A stretch of 64,000 bases of DNA from Scortum barcoo (GCA_023238725.1 CM041548.1:13354252-13418251), one strand, 5' to 3'; numbered from the stretch's first letter, positions 26,961-40,076 are shown. Made by a program: numbers and translations. The notes: generated by a model not told the origin, from the letters alone.

Positions 26961-28329
26961 GAAAGCAGAATCTCATCTCTGGACTTGTAAAAATGACTCT
27001 ACCCTTCACTTTGGGCATAAAGTGGATTGTTGGTTCTTCTATTAACACATCTCTTAAAGACATGCAAGTCTTTGAGTGGCTGTTTGAAGCCAGGGGGAAG
27101 AGGAGCACAGATGATGTGATAATTTACGACTCCTTCAAACTTTTACCTCTGTGTCTGCACAGGCGAGAGCACAGTGACCTGAGAGCAGAGTGCGCATGCA
27201 TCAGATGGGATGGCAGTTAACCTTTAAGTCAGCCAATAATTTAAAGTACACAGCAAAATTAAAGAGACTTTGCAATTATCAGTGTCTACTGCAAAAAAAA
27301 AAAAAAAGAAAAGACAGCCCCGCTTCTGTAACACTTCTTTTACAAATGTACTCAATGGTTAGATTATATCTTATTAAGTAATGTTCTGTGTGAGCCAATA
27401 GTTTATTTGTTCAAAGTAAACAAAACAGGAGAAAAATATCAAAATGTAGTAGCTGAATTCAAAGTGTCCATTAAAATACAATAAGGGTTTTAAGGGGCAG
27501 CAATTTCATATTGTGCAGTGACATTTGCAAGCTATAAAAGATAAGAAAAATGTATTTTTTATTTGTGAGTATAAGTCCATAGCTCAAGGTGCACTGGGCC
27601 ATGCATGTGTAAGATGAGAAAATGCAGCTTGTATTGCATTAAACCACTGTTTTTTCTGATCATAGGGACTCAATATTTTGTAAAGGAAATTATATAAGAC
27701 ATTGTTCAATGAAAAACTCACACTGACAGTGGTGAATAGTAACATCACAGCCACATACGGACATAATAACAATTAAAAATATAATAATAAAAGAGTCTTG
27801 AAGCAGTTCAACATGATTCTTTCTTGCATGTGCCACACATAAAAGCCACAAAAATGGCAAATAAACACTGTGCACTTTTCGCAGGTCTGAGGAGACAGGT
27901 GTCATGTAGTTCATGACATAAATGTTGCTGCTCTGTAGCACTTGATCATTACTGACACACGTCCTACTGTGCCTCTAACTTGAACACAATCCAATTCAGA
28001 GTGATTCATCAAATGCCAGAGGGCACAGGTGAGAAAAAAAACCCTGCTGTCTAAAAATGCCACTTTTCTGCTGCTGCAGCGACATAAAAACAGAGACCTC
28101 AGACTAATATTGAGTCAAAAAAAAAATCTTGTTTCCTATAAAACAAGAATGAGTCTGAGACAATGAGGATTGATTATTTTGAATGCAGTTTTCACTTCTT
28201 TTAAGAATTATCTTGAAATAGGTACGGTATCATTTTGTTCTACTGGGTTCAAGAATATTGTTTAATTTATTTGATGCAGAAACAAGAGAGAGGATCTCAT
28301 CCAACGTTTCATTTATTCAAAAAAACATG

Positions 28330-28800
28330 ACATCGCAGTGCATAATTATTACTTAAAACAGATTCCTCCACTTCTCTTATTGATTTTCAGCTTCCCTCTC
28401 TCCATGTCTGTTCCTCGCCTCTCTCTCTCCCCCCCAGGGCTCCTGCGCTTCCTACCTCAGTTCCTCCTTCAAGCCTCTGACAGTAGTGCTGCACATAAAG
28501 ACACTGCTACCTTTGCATAATGCGGATGCACCTTCTGTAGGTCGAATGAAGCTCCTTCGACATGTGTCAGAAGCTTGCCGTGTAGGCTTGGACTAATGAT
28601 GGCACAGCGGCCAGCCCACTGCCCCTCAGCATATGCCCACTCTCACATATGTGTGTGAGTGTGAAAGTGTGTGTGTGTGTGTGTGTGTGCAGTGCAGGGG
28701 TGGCAGGGTTCGTCATGCTGATTAAAAGTAACCCCCCCCTCACAAAGCCCCTCAGAAAAAGACAGCAGGGAACATGAACCACTGTCAGGTTGGCCCAGAT
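28330..28800. other. pyrimidine- and GT-rich non-coding stretch
   Basis: CT-rich sequence at 28,380-28,440, then a (GT)n run at 28667-28689. No gene. Confidence 0.7.
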
Positions 28801-28819
28801 GAGGACACGGGATCTGTGT

Positions 28820-29110
28820 CACCTGAATTTACCGGCCTAATATGACAGCCAAGTTGTGATCCCTTGTCTGGGACGTGTCACGTTTGCAGAGTTTGGGCTT
28901 ATTCTCATGCAAATGATGTCAGGTTTGGACAGAATGTGAATGAGACTCGTCACACTGTCCAAGGGTCTAAACCCAACCACATGACAGTGGTTTCTTGCAC
29001 AGCTCAAGACGAAATAAATATGACATTTGACATTCAAACCTGGCAACCAATACCAGGAATAGTTCAAAATAATGAGGAATTTGCGAGAGGAACCACAGCA
29101 CCACAAGTGT
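28820..29110. promoter_or_regulatory. candidate conserved non-coding element with an octamer
   Basis: A complex single-copy block with a perfect octamer ATGCAAAT at 28907-28914 next to GATGTCAGG, and CCTAATATGACAGCC upstream. Open frames on both strands here are short and unrecognised. Confidence 0.3.
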
Positions 29111-29639
29111 AACCTATTTACCTTTTCTTAGGTCCTAAATAGCACATATCCACACTCCAATAGGACCACACAGAGTCCGTTATTAAACACACAGACACAC
29201 ATACACACTGCTGCCCCAACATTTTCCTGTATAGAGAGATTTACCCTTTATTTACAAGAGCTGACTCAAAACCAAAAAATCACAGCATGTATATGTATAA
29301 TAAAAACATTTATATTATTTGTTATTAAATGATATTTATAGCTTCTGAAAAAGTACACAGTATATATTTTTTATACATTTTTTGGTCATGAAGAAATCCT
29401 CAAATTTGATAACAGGAAATCTTGAAAATGTATCTCTGCATGGAAGGATACTTTCCTATTGTGTGCCCACTTTTGTTGCAGGTCCACTCTATTGATTGAA
29501 TAAATGAAATACAATGGTGAAATCATGATATATAGCAAAAATTACATACTTACACATAAATGTCTCAATATTTTAGCTACTTTGACATAACAGTGATGGT
29601 GCTTCACATCACACCTGTGGGCTTTACAGGAATGGAAAA

Positions 29640-29815
29640 AAGCCTTTGATAGATCCTAAAAGACACTCCATCCATTCAGTGCGCTGGCAGCCGTCATTAT
29701 TCTCGAAAGAATCGACTTTGTCACTTCTCCATTCTTCAAGAGCCTCTCCCCCGGCCTGATGAATTATGTCGTCTGTATCTTCCAAAACAAGGCTCATTCG
29801 TGACAGGTACACAAC
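29640..29815. promoter_or_regulatory. candidate conserved non-coding element
   Basis: Complex block with TCATTATTCTCGAAAGAATCG (split by a TTC/GAA palindrome, TTCTCGAAAGAA), GATGAATTATGTCG and TCATTCGTGACAGG. Confidence 0.25.
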
Positions 29816-29819
29816 ACTT

Positions 29820-32800
29820 TACAAGATGGTTTTGACTGCCTGCAGATCTCAGCGGGGACAAACGTGTCAACAAGCGATCGGATTGAACTCTCTGTCCATG
29901 ACGAGATGTCTCAGGTGATTTTAAGGCTTCAGCTTCTCTTGAAATCCTGTATTGAGGCTTAATGTTTTTACAAAAATGTAAGGTGCTATATTGTTTTGCT
30001 GTCAGAGTGGCTGTATCAGAAGGAAATGAGTTTGTCACCTCAGGTATACGTTATTGTTATGTGAGAAACAAGTGGGCTCACTTCTGATTGATGCCTTACA
30101 TCTTCAGATAGCATCAAGGTAGAGTCACAGGTGACCATGTGTACTAATAATCAATGGTGTGACACCTGGATATTTAGCCTGACCACCACATTATTCTGAG
30201 GAAAGAAACCAGCACAAGGAATAACAAAAAACACTGACAATAAAGTCATTTAAGTGTTATGAAGATAAATGCTTTTTTTAAATGGAATGTGCCAAGTATT
30301 TTAATAGCTAAATAGGCTAATCCTGACACAGCCATTGCACCTTCATAAAGGGAAATTTGGCTCATGACCTCTTCTGCATTCAGTCACAGTTTATATTTGA
30401 AAAACTCGATTTTTTTTTTTTTTAATGGCACCCATCACTACGGGATTATAAATGGTAACTAATGGCACTTAAATCGTTAATCATTTACTGAAGCGCAGTC
30501 ATAACCATTTGGCTTTGGACAAAATCAATTCCTTAACAACTTCTCACGCATTTATTGATCGATTATTCAACATTATTTCCAAACAAACAGGAAAAACATG
30601 CTGTCAAATAGCATTTCTTTTTCAAACTGGCAACCACTTTTTATTCTTGCCAACAGACATGTTAGACTATGTTTTGTTAACCATTCATAAAGCCATTAGC
30701 TACGACTTATAAACACTTAATAAGGGTACTTAGTTAGAAAGTGACACCATGTTGCACCTCCTCTTATTTTACCTTTTCAGTTTGATTTACTCACTAAAAT
30801 CTCTCTAAACAGCATTCTCTTAGTGTCCAGTCATAGGTGACAGGACTATGAAGCTCTGAGTGTCATTTAAGTCGCCTTCGATTAGCCCTCTCCGGCCACA
30901 GGCTGCCCTAACCCTTTGATTGGTGGAGCTTATTGGTGCCATTGGTAGCTTCTCCTAATACAGTCATTTACATAACATTTCTGCTGGTTGTGGTTCCACT
31001 AACTATTCTCCTTCCAAAAGAGCTCACATGAAAGCATTTTGTGCAGCGGCATGTGCTCCGGCTCACTGGAGAGAGACATTTTTCTTCATATTCTTCCTTC
31101 CAGAGAGCACATGGGATTTGAAAGCGAGGTCTTGTCGCACAGAGCTGCGATCAACAGCAGGCTGCCCAGAAAGCAGCGAGGGGGGAAAAGGGAGCACGGG
31201 GTTAATTCAGCAAGTCCTTGCTGTTGGCACGGGTACACCTGATCTGCATGTCACAAGCATTCAGACATTGCCTGCACCATCGTGTGCATCTTGCTGACAC
31301 GTAATGCTTCATGGATGTACAGATGTTACTGCTCAGTGGCAGAACAGCTCGCTGAAACTCGAGGCTTTCCATTTTGATTATTATAAATGGATAACAGGCT
31401 GCATCATGACGCCTCTTGTCATAAACAACCTTTTGTTTAACATCAGATTTGTGTGGCTGTCTCGTGAGCCTCTGCTCACCTGGTAATGGTGATGACATGG
31501 AGCCAATTTATTTTGTGTTTGCTTTAAAGCAAACAAGAGTTGTGAGAGAACAAACAAAACACTAACTGCCTGACAAAGTCACACGTGGAGCTTTTGTGTC
31601 TGTTGTGACAAGACAAAGATGGCTTGTTTCAGAGACCATGTAGGATACAACATCATAATAAATGTATTGACTAAATGGGACACCTTGATGTAGGCTTGCT
31701 ACAAAAGGAGTTTGAAATTAGAGACTGTATGTAATAGTGTTGTATGTGTTTTTATTCAAAGCCTGATTGTAAAGGTAAAAGAGAAATGTTTCAATACTGA
31801 TCAATTTATTATTGATCTTAATTACTCTGCAAATTGTTTGGTTTAAAAAAAAAAATATATATATATATAAATTATGACAATTTCCCTACGAGACAACCTA
31901 TGCCAAAAAATGTGTTGAAACTGTAATCAGGAAAAACATGTATTTGCTATTTAAACTTGACGATCAGTTACAAAAATGAAGAAGCATTTAAAAAGAAGCA
32001 TTTCACAGATTAGTTATAGATGTTGAAGGCTATATAGGAAATGTGTGTACTGAGACACACTGGTTTGGATGGAAATAATTAAGATAATGTGTGCTGAAAC
32101 AAACCAACTGCATGTATATTTTTAACTGACAAGGCTCCGGCTTGTGCTCTTGAAGAGTTCGTTTGGAAAAACAGGTAAAAATCTATTCTTAAAAAGAATA
32201 AAACAGACACCAGTTTGATTGATATCCCCTGGAGTACATATACAAAAAAACAAAGCAAGACAAAGATATCTGATTTTGCAAATAAACCATGATAAAGAAT
32301 AAAACATATACTTTGTTATAGCAAATTCCAATGTTAAAATGTTATATCACCTGTCTAGATGACTAGCTTCACTGCTAAATAAAAAGCACAACAGTACATT
32401 TTAGAAAAACTTGAGAAAAACATTCACGCACAGAAGTTAAACAAGTAAGAGTATTTCATTTATTATGCCATTTTTATAAAACATTTTATAAAATACCTCT
32501 ATAGACTATTATGAATAAAAAAACTCAAAGGATAGTTTCAGAACCTGTTTATTATGTGTTTCTACTGAATCAGCTCTCCTCTTGAACACATTAGTTAACT
32601 CTCTGTACACTATGCTTGTGCACATTACCGTCTACCACATGTGACCTCCATTGTGTGCGCCTCTTCTCTGCATTTCTCACTGCCGCTTCTTATGTTTCCC
32701 TGCCACATGGCACGCTGCGAGGCACTGGAACTCTATTGTTTCTTGGGAAAAATGCCTCAGGCTACTGTTCAAGAGCTGCGTGGGGTGGGAGCATGTCGAC

Positions 32801-33215
32801 TTAAATACCTTCAGTGGAGACATGCCATGGCCTCTTTTATCAGGTGTCTCACTAGCTGAACTATAAAGCTTAGCTCTATGTTAAACCACAAAGTCAAATC
32901 CTGTTTTTTTATGACAATGTTTTATTCACTTCTTTCCCCCTAAAAGGGATTATGTCTCTATTTGAAATTGCTCATACACATTCGCTGATTTGGGGCTCAT
33001 CATGGGGTCTCAAACCTCACGTTCATTTAACACTATATGAAAATGTGTCATGCTAACAAGGTGCCATGAAGTGAAATAAATATGCAAATATAAAAGCAAA
33101 AATGGAAACATTTTGTGAAGTTTTGCAAAGTAGTCTTTCTTCTCGTAGCAGCTGCTGGTACATTACTGTAAGTGGATCCAACTGACATACAGTAAAGACA
33201 AATATATTGTAATGA
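29820..33215. other. non-coding 3' flank, proximal part
   Basis: AT-rich intergenic DNA with scattered poly-A/T. A moderately complex patch at 31,330-31,500 (CCATTTTGATTATTATAAATGG and CATAAACAACC) may be regulatory. No gene is recognised. Confidence 0.65.
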
Positions 33216-33220
33216 AGAAA

Positions 33221-33272
33221 TTGTGAGACATTTTGGGAGACAGTTATTAGCTTGCTTTTTGATGAGAAGATA
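33221..33272 (+). mobile_element. possible diverged copy 3 of the 'TTAGCTTAGC' repeat
   Basis: GACATTTTGGGAGACAGTTA, then AGCTTGCTTTTTGATGAGAAGAT, resembles the left part of that family (GACATTTTGGGAAATA...GCTTTCTTGCCGAGA...GATGAGAAGAT). Only the left end survives. Confidence 0.45.
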
Positions 33273-33415
33273 ATTTTTTATGGTATTATATGGCGCTTCT
33301 TGACAAACAGTACTGCATATAATCTCCCATAAGACTGCAACTTTTTGTGTTAAGTAGGTTGCAGGTCATGCATGCATCTTTAAAAAGATATTAGCTAGAT
33401 AATTCCCTTCCCTCT

Positions 33416-33924
33416 TCAGCTTTGAGAGGAACTGAACAGTCTGCTGCCCTTACTCAGCCTCCTGCTATCCCTTACAAAACACTGAGGGAGTCCAATCTGG
33501 AAGGAGCCGCTATCATCCCCATCCAAGGGACTCATCCTCCATCTGTCACCTGAGGAGACTGAGCTCGTAGCCATGTCAGAGTCAAAGATCATGACCCTGC
33601 AGAGTGATTGCTGGTTCTTGTGGAAGTTGTTTAGATTAGGAAGAGCTGCAGCTACCTCAGTGGGACCTGGAAATGCTCCATAGTGTGTTGAAGAAATCCC
33701 CCTTAGAGGACAGAAATATAGGGAATTTGATGTGGCTGTCTGTGCGTTTTCCCCAATAAAGCGAGCCACAAAGATGGCTCTGTTGGTGCATCACAATGAA
33801 CTGTGCCTAAAACTAGGAAGGAGTGAATGCCAGATTTTAACGTAATATTACTCTCCAAAAGTGCTCCGAGTTCACAGTGGATGTTTGGATGGGCATTTGA
33901 GTCTACTTGTGGTATAGTGATCAC
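33416..33924 (-). other. two overlapping uncharacterised open frames, probably chance
   Basis: Frames of 73 (33924-33703) and 117 codons (33769-33416) overlap on the minus strand in different phases, both starting with GTG rather than ATG. The residue composition is fairly protein-like, but I recognise no family, and there is a stop directly before the first frame. It may be chance, or a decayed pseudogene with one frameshift. Confidence 0.15.
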
Positions 33925-34261
33925 TTAAGTTGGATACTGGCAACGGGATTCGGTTTCTTCCCTGTCTATGCAGCAGTTGGTCCTCAAATCAGAGCTCAGA
34001 CAGTTTTAAAGTATCTGTGAAGCTACAGTGATAAACACATCCATAGTACGGAGGTAACTCACCAATTGGACTTCACACAATACTATTTACAGTACTATTA
34101 CTGTACTGTTTTACTTCTACTTACTTACTAGTTACTGTACAATTACTGTAAGAGTTTGCAGTGTGACATTGAGTTTCAAGTCAAGTCTTTGTTGCATCTG
34201 TCTAGAATTCACACTTTTCCAAAATCACTCAAACAACACCAGTTTAATCCAGGACATGGAG

Positions 34262-34267
34262 TTTATT
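34262..34267 (-). terminator. candidate tshz1 polyadenylation signal AATAAA
   Basis: TTTATT on the plus strand reads AATAAA in the transcript. Downstream on the minus strand comes CCATGTCC and then a GU-rich stretch, TGGTGTTGTTTGAGTG, about 25-40 nt further on, the usual layout of a cleavage site. An ATTAAA variant follows at 34248-34243. The choice is inferred from the sequence; there is no transcript evidence. Confidence 0.5.
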
Positions 34268-35512
34268 TTACAACTGAGGATAAAAGAATGCAATTCTGAA
34301 TAATTGGGCTGATGATAAAACCTGGAAATCTATCATTGGGTGAGAATGTTTTTTTTCAGTGTTATGTACAGTACCATGCATCAGAGCAGATGCCAGTAAA
34401 GTTCTGTCATTTTATGTAAACCACATTGAAGGACCAACTTTTCACTGAAAAAGGACATTGTGGTCCGACAATATTCTGTTATTTTATACATTTTCCCCTC
34501 ATATTTGTCTAGAAAATAACATTATAAAAATGCACACAGTACAAATAATGTTGAACTGTAAAGAGCAAGATATGCTGACATACATGTATACATACTTGCT
34601 GATTATTCATACAATAAGTTTTAAACTTCATTAATTTTACAACTGTAGCTTCACAATAATAAAATTGGTAGCCTACTAACACAAATACTGTACATGTTGA
34701 AACAACCAGGAAATGATATTTTACTAGTGAAACAAATTTCTAAACATTTTTGTATGAATTTCTGTGTTTTAATGGCAAATACAAAACAATATCATTGTTA
34801 GTCCCCTAAATTACCACTTTGATCAAGGGAATTAAAACTCAAAGGGTGATGTGTTATCATTTTCCCCCCATACATTTCTTCATCAATTTACACTTCCTTA
34901 AAGTGCTGAAATCATCTTAGCATTATCTTTGACATGGCTGCTTTTATAACCATTTTACTTCATATAAACATCTTTATCCGCAATTTTTAAGCAGGGATAT
35001 CGGTTTTCATGATGGCTGAAATTTCATTAGACATAATATGCTCACTGTTTTACATAAAAACATGCACAAACGGTCTCATAAATAATATGCAAGTCGTTTT
35101 GAAATATACTCATCTTAAAAAGAATCATTCAAAAACAGTGATCAAAATAAGACCATGGTCCAGTTTTAAAACAACAGATGGACTTTTCCCAAAGGCTCAG
35201 ATAAGATGCAGTGCATTAGGAAAGCAACAATCAGTCAGTGACTACATAGTGCCATGGTTGCTGCACCAATTTGGTACGTTTATGTCACCAAATATTCTAC
35301 TTTTACAATGTAGCTTTGAGCCTCTGCAATGCAAGGCCCTGTCATGTATGGATAACTGAATAATTACAGTATGTGGTATTAAAGCTACCATTGTTGTTTT
35401 CATTACAATGTGTCGTAATAATGCTCAATACAGTTGTGGCACTATCTGTAATGACAGATTGTAGCTTAGAGTTATAGTGCAACAGTAATCTGTCATGCTA
35501 TCAGCTTTATCT
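34262..35512 (-). other. tshz1: tshz1 3' untranslated region (inferred extent)
   Basis: This is AT-rich, non-coding sequence directly after the TGA at 35513. On the minus strand there is no good AATAAA until the one at 34267-34262, so I take the 3' UTR to be about 1.25 kb. The extent is inferred; longer UTRs reaching further AATAAA sites near 32.9 or 32.5 kb are possible. Confidence 0.5.
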
Positions 35513-38500
35513 TCATTGTTTGTCAAACTTTTCCAACTCTTTCACAAAGATAAGATGGTCCTCTGGTGACTTCCCATGTGTTTTGCAAAGGTGCAATTTG
35601 ATTGCATGTTTGCTCACAAATGTCCGATTGCACAGTTTGCACTGATATATTGAGCCAGTGTCTTCTTCTGTAAGTCCAGAGGGACTAAAAGACTTGTCCT
35701 CTATTCTGCTCACTGCTTGCTGTTCTATTAAATCAATGGAAAGCTTTGAGAGGTCCTTCAGGGTAAACCCCAGGTGGGACTCCAAATGGTGAATGTAGGA
35801 GGAAGGAGTCCTGAACTGGGAAGCACAATCACTGCACAAAAACAGAGGTTGGCCAGAGTCAATATTTTTTAGGAACTTTGTGCCCCCTGTCCGCTTTAAC
35901 TGGTATTTTACATTGGCCAGCCAATGTGAGATAGTAGTCATGGAGAGACCAGTGAATTTACAGATGTGGACCCGTTCCTGGGGGCCCAAGTCACTTATCA
36001 CAAACTTTCCCTCAGGAGTCTCCCTAAGACTTGAGGCAAACTGGGCCTGGAGAATCAGGAGGTGCTGGGGATTCCAATTTGACTGTCTACCTTTCCGTCT
36101 TTGGATGGGAGACAGTTCCTCCAAACTGTCCTCAAAAGTACAGCCATCAATGTCTGATTTTTCAGAGATGGACGATGGGGTTGTAGACTTTGGTGTCAGA
36201 CGGCCTGTCAGATTTTTTACCATGTCTGAAATATCCATCAAAGCATTCTCTCGCAGAGGCGGAGATGAAGAATGTGAGAAATTTTTGAAAACTGGTTTGC
36301 TGTTCACGCTGCCATTGTTGTTTGTTGTAGAAGAACCCTTAGGTGTACTTTCATTGGTGTTTTTTGATTTTGTCAAGTCCATGGGCTGGTCATCATCATC
36401 ATGGTACTGACTGACAGGCTCTGCTGACTTAATCTGATGAGAGTTGCTGTTGATCTTGTAAAGCATAGCAAATGGGTCTATGAAGGGGGTGGCCACTTTT
36501 GCAGCTTTCCCCAAGTGGTTGTTCATGACAGACTGCAAAGCACTGAGGGGGTTGATAAGTGGTTGTTCAGGGGAGTGATCTGTGATGATGCTTAGGTTAT
36601 TGCAGCCATTGCTTACAGGTCTTTTTGGCGAATCAACTTCACTCTTTATCTGTGTCTCTACTTTACCATCCACCTGCTCTCCCTCTTTCCCTCTCGACTC
36701 AGTCTGGTCCTCTGATGCAGTATTTTTAACTGCCTTTGAGAGGTTTTCTGGACTGGGTGAAGCCTGTTTGTCCTTAAGATTAAGCAATGGAGACTTTGCA
36801 GACCTGCACTTATTCTCCACAGGTTTTTCCTCTTTTTCATTCTTTACTGAAGTTTTCCCTGTCACCTTCTCAACTAACTCCTCCATGGCCAGCACATTGC
36901 TCTTGTGACTTGGTGGAGGTGAGGGGCTACTTGGTGAATGGATCAGAGTGCCTAAATCAGTAGACAGTACCTTCAAACTGTTGCTGCCAAACAAAGGTTG
37001 AACTTGCACGGATGAAGGCAATGTAGACTTCAGGGATCCATGGAGCTGGTAGGCAGCATGAATACTGGGGTATCCACCCCAGGTTGGTGTGCCGGTTTGG
37101 GCCTTGCTGATTGCACTTGAAACTGTATTCTCTAATGACTTTAGGATGTCCAAGCCACCTTTAGGTGTTTCTTCCAAGTCTTCTTCTCTCAGATATTGGT
37201 AAGATCTGGCCTTTCCATGTTTATCAGCTTTTTCAGGGGGATCTTCTTTCTCCTCTTTAATTCTTTTCTCTGGTTCCTTCATTTCTATTTGATCTTCCTC
37301 TGCCTCTTCCTGTTTTTTTTCTTCATTTTCCTCATCAGGGCTAGTGGGCTGCATCGGGGAGTCAGGCTGCGACCTCCCATTGGGTGCTGGGAGTCTTGTG
37401 GTAGTTGGTGGTAGAGGAATTGACTGAATTTTCTCTTCAACGACAGGATCAAAAACTAATTGCTTACCCTTTTTAGAGGCTGAATTGGTTACTTTAAGAA
37501 AGTGCCCTGTGACCATCATATGGGCTGTCAGTTGTTGCAAAGTGTCATGTGAACTGCCACACTCCATGCATTTGAGAATTTGTGCCTTGCGTGCCTCAAA
37601 CTGCCAAGTATAACTGGCACCATTTTGGTAACCGTATCGATTGTTTGGGGTGACATAAGGATTGGCCACTTTTTGGTCTTTGGGAGACTCTCCCATGAGT
37701 ACACCAGATGTGACAGACTCTGGTGAGCTTGGGGACATCAAGTCTTGAAATGCTCTTTTTTTGGTTGGGGGTACCAGCTTTGAGGTTAGAGCTGGCATTG
37801 GTTCTTTTAGAGGCACTTTCTGATAGTGTTTTGTTTTGATCATGTGAACACTGAGGTCTTGCAAGGATTCGAAAGAGTGGCCACAGTACATGCATTTAAG
37901 AACTTTCTGGGCATCTTCTTTGCCCTCCATCTCCATCAGAGAACGCTTACGTGGCTTGGACCACTTCTTACTTCGATCATCCTCGGTATCCTTATTGTCG
38001 TCACGGTAGTGGCCCGTCTCATTCATATGCACCGTCAGGCCAACCAGAGTATCATAGGCTGCACTACAGTCCTTGCACCTGAACTTGCTGGCACCTGTAA
38101 ACACAGGGCCATAGAGCTTATTGTTTTGCCTGTAAAGCTGTACGGTGCTGAAAAGGCTTGGCTCAGGAAGGAGTTGGTATGGGGTATGCTGTAGGGTTTT
38201 AGCCAATGCTGCCTGGTGCCAATCATAGGCTAATCCTCCTGTGCTGCCAGAGCACACACTGGTGCCACTGTTGCTGTTGCTGGACACTGTTCTGGTGGCA
38301 GTACTGCTGGTGGTGATATTAGAAGTTGCTGAGGCATTGCTAGTGCTACATCTGCTCTTTACATGGATGTTGCCTGGGCTATGACTCGTCATGAACCCAT
38401 TGCTCCCTTTGTGATTGCTCCCATTGCTGTTGCTAGCTGCGTAATTGTTCCCTTGTTTACTTTTCAGCATGTCCAGAGCAATACTGGACCAGGAGGCATC

Positions 38501-38859
38501 AGAGATCAGGTTTGCATAGACGGCTTTCATTTGTGCCAGACTGTCCTGTAGTGAGAGGCCATTGACAGACTCTGTACTTCCCCCTAGTTTCTCCTTTATC
38601 TTATCCTGATCACTGATGGACGATGTGGTCTTAAGATCCACCAGCTGGTCACTGGTGGTGCTGAGGGGAGAGGCATACCCGGCATCTGGGTTAGTGCCAT
38701 TGCTGAGTGGAGAGTTTTGGCAGCTGTAACGATCTCCTGCGTCCTCATCATCATTGAAAAGATACTCGGCATCTTGACCATCCAGGGAAAGGCCGTCATC
38801 TTGTAGATGTTCCTCTTCATCAACCTTATCCACTTTAAATTCATCTTCAGGTCCATAAG
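35513..38859 (-). CDS. tshz1: tshz1 coding exon 2: teashirt zinc finger homeobox 1, residues 14-1128
   Basis: TSHZ proteins are nuclear transcription factors, mostly repressors, that pattern trunk, hindbrain, olfactory and craniofacial tissue. The acceptor TTTTACAG|CTTATG sets the start at 38859; the open frame continues upstream to 38944, but that part is intron. The stop is TGA at 35515-35513. The joined protein is 1,128 aa (human TSHZ1 about 1,077). Domains by residue: acidic N-terminus 18-53; conserved DSLAQMKAVYANL 119-131; S/N/T-rich linker about 148-220; DWHQAALAKTLQ 226-237; zinc fingers 275-297, 336-358 and 444-466; basic KPRKR 315-319; E/K-rich 523-558; PMDLT (CtBP-type) 839-843; atypical homeodomain about 934-1003 with WLANVKYQLKR; C2H2 fingers 1022-1042 and 1087-1108. 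Paralogue choice: GLSLD near the N-terminus, YTWQFEARKAQ, SKKGKQLV and EEKIQSIPLPPTT are TSHZ1 wording. Oddities: G287 where family members have E in finger 1, C980 for S in the homeodomain, and C-terminal LEKFDKQ instead of LEKQ. No frameshift or internal stop. Confidence 0.97.
35891..36100 (-). other. tshz1: atypical homeodomain of Tshz1 (residues 934-1003)
   Basis: RRKGRQSNWNPQHLLILQAQ opens the domain and ISHWLANVKYQLKR closes it. W993 and N996 sit in the recognition helix. Human TSHZ1-3 have this vertebrate-specific homeodomain; fly Teashirt lacks it. C980 replaces a serine. Confidence 0.9.
36371..36385 (-). other. tshz1: PMDLT CtBP-type motif of Tshz1 (residues 839-843)
   Basis: PMDLTK follows an acidic DDDDQ. 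TSHZ proteins are known to recruit the co-repressor CtBP through a PxDLT/S motif, and the human paralogues carry PIDLTK here. Confidence 0.8.
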
Positions 38860-39119
38860 CTGTAAAACAAAAAGAGTGGAAAAGTGACATCAGACATGTT
38901 TCATACACATATTTTTGATAATCAGAATGACACCAATTACACACCTACCAGCCTTACCATATAAAGGTGGTATGTGCAATAATCCTAAAGAGATTTTTGT
39001 CAATAGTCCCTCCAGAGGACACAGGTTTGTGATAATAAAGTGGCAAACATCCATATCCTGACAATGACAAATAGTCCTCTTCACTGCACTGCCTAATGAA
39101 GCTATTGAACACTACAGCT

Positions 39120-40060
39120 CAGCAGGGGTAGAGGGCAGAGATGAGCTACAGAAATGTTTCTGCTTAGTTTAAAAACTAAAAAAACAAGCAAAATTTCAAA
39201 TTACACAGAGAATGAATCCTAAGAGTAGATGATACTTATTAATCATATGTTGAGATCTGTTATTTCACAAATGAAATAAAAGACATTTCTGTTTCTTCAC
39301 AGTTGAAAAAAAAGAAAAAAGGATGATACACTCTGTTAAAGACTCCCTTTGACGTTTCCTTCACAGCAAAAACTGAGTGGTAAAACCAATTTAATAAGAT
39401 GAATTTAGCGCATATGTGCAAATATTTCAGTATATTCATCAAATACAAAACCTTTCTCCTTATCAGCAAATTGAAATGCCAGAACAGCCTACAGCCATAC
39501 AGTCTGTGCAGAGTATTTAATTGTTTCAATGCTGTATTGCAGCCGTAGATCTGTTCTTGACTTTGATTTGCTGTATTCATCCAACATGCCACACATACTA
39601 TGGATTCACAAGTAAGAGATAGCGGAAGAAAATGCCAGCTGCATCAGCCTTGCCAAGCCATGGTTGGCTGGAGTCAACTTGGCATCGGCTGTGGAAGTCC
39701 TCACAGCGTGATGCTAGGAAACGGCCAGTGGACATGACAAGCTGTGTTGTTACTGCCTATGCTCCCTGAGTACTCACAGCTTCAAGTGTGCCATTTTAAA
39801 AGAACAGGGAGAGATTTATAGTATCAATGGAAAATGGCTGCCCACTCTCTGTAACTGTTTTAGGATATTTGCAAATTGTTTAGAAAATTACAAAATCTAC
39901 ATCATAATTCCTTTTAACATCCAGATGACAGAGATAGAAAAATATAAATGAACAGGAATAATTTCCTAATATAGTATAATATAGTAATATATAACGATGA
40001 AAAGGTTTACATATTATCCTGGAAGCAGATTAAGAGAGAAATATTACAGAGAGGGAAAAA
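39120..40060. other. intron sequence next to exon 2
   Basis: AT-rich with poly-A runs and no repeat or motif that I recognise. A complex patch at 39,600-39,780 may be regulatory. Confidence 0.5.
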
Positions 40061-40076
40061 TTGAGGGTTAAATACG

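Noticed and set aside
35880..36410. A 176-codon plus-strand open frame opposite the tshz1 homeodomain region
   Set aside because: It is the antisense shadow of exon 2; its predicted protein is hydrophobic and Ser/Trp-rich with no recognisable domain.
38860..38944. The 28 extra codons that extend the exon 2 open frame upstream (starting at GTG)
   Set aside because: They lie beyond a good TTTTACAG acceptor, do not match TSHZ proteins and start without ATG. The real N-terminus is in exon 1.
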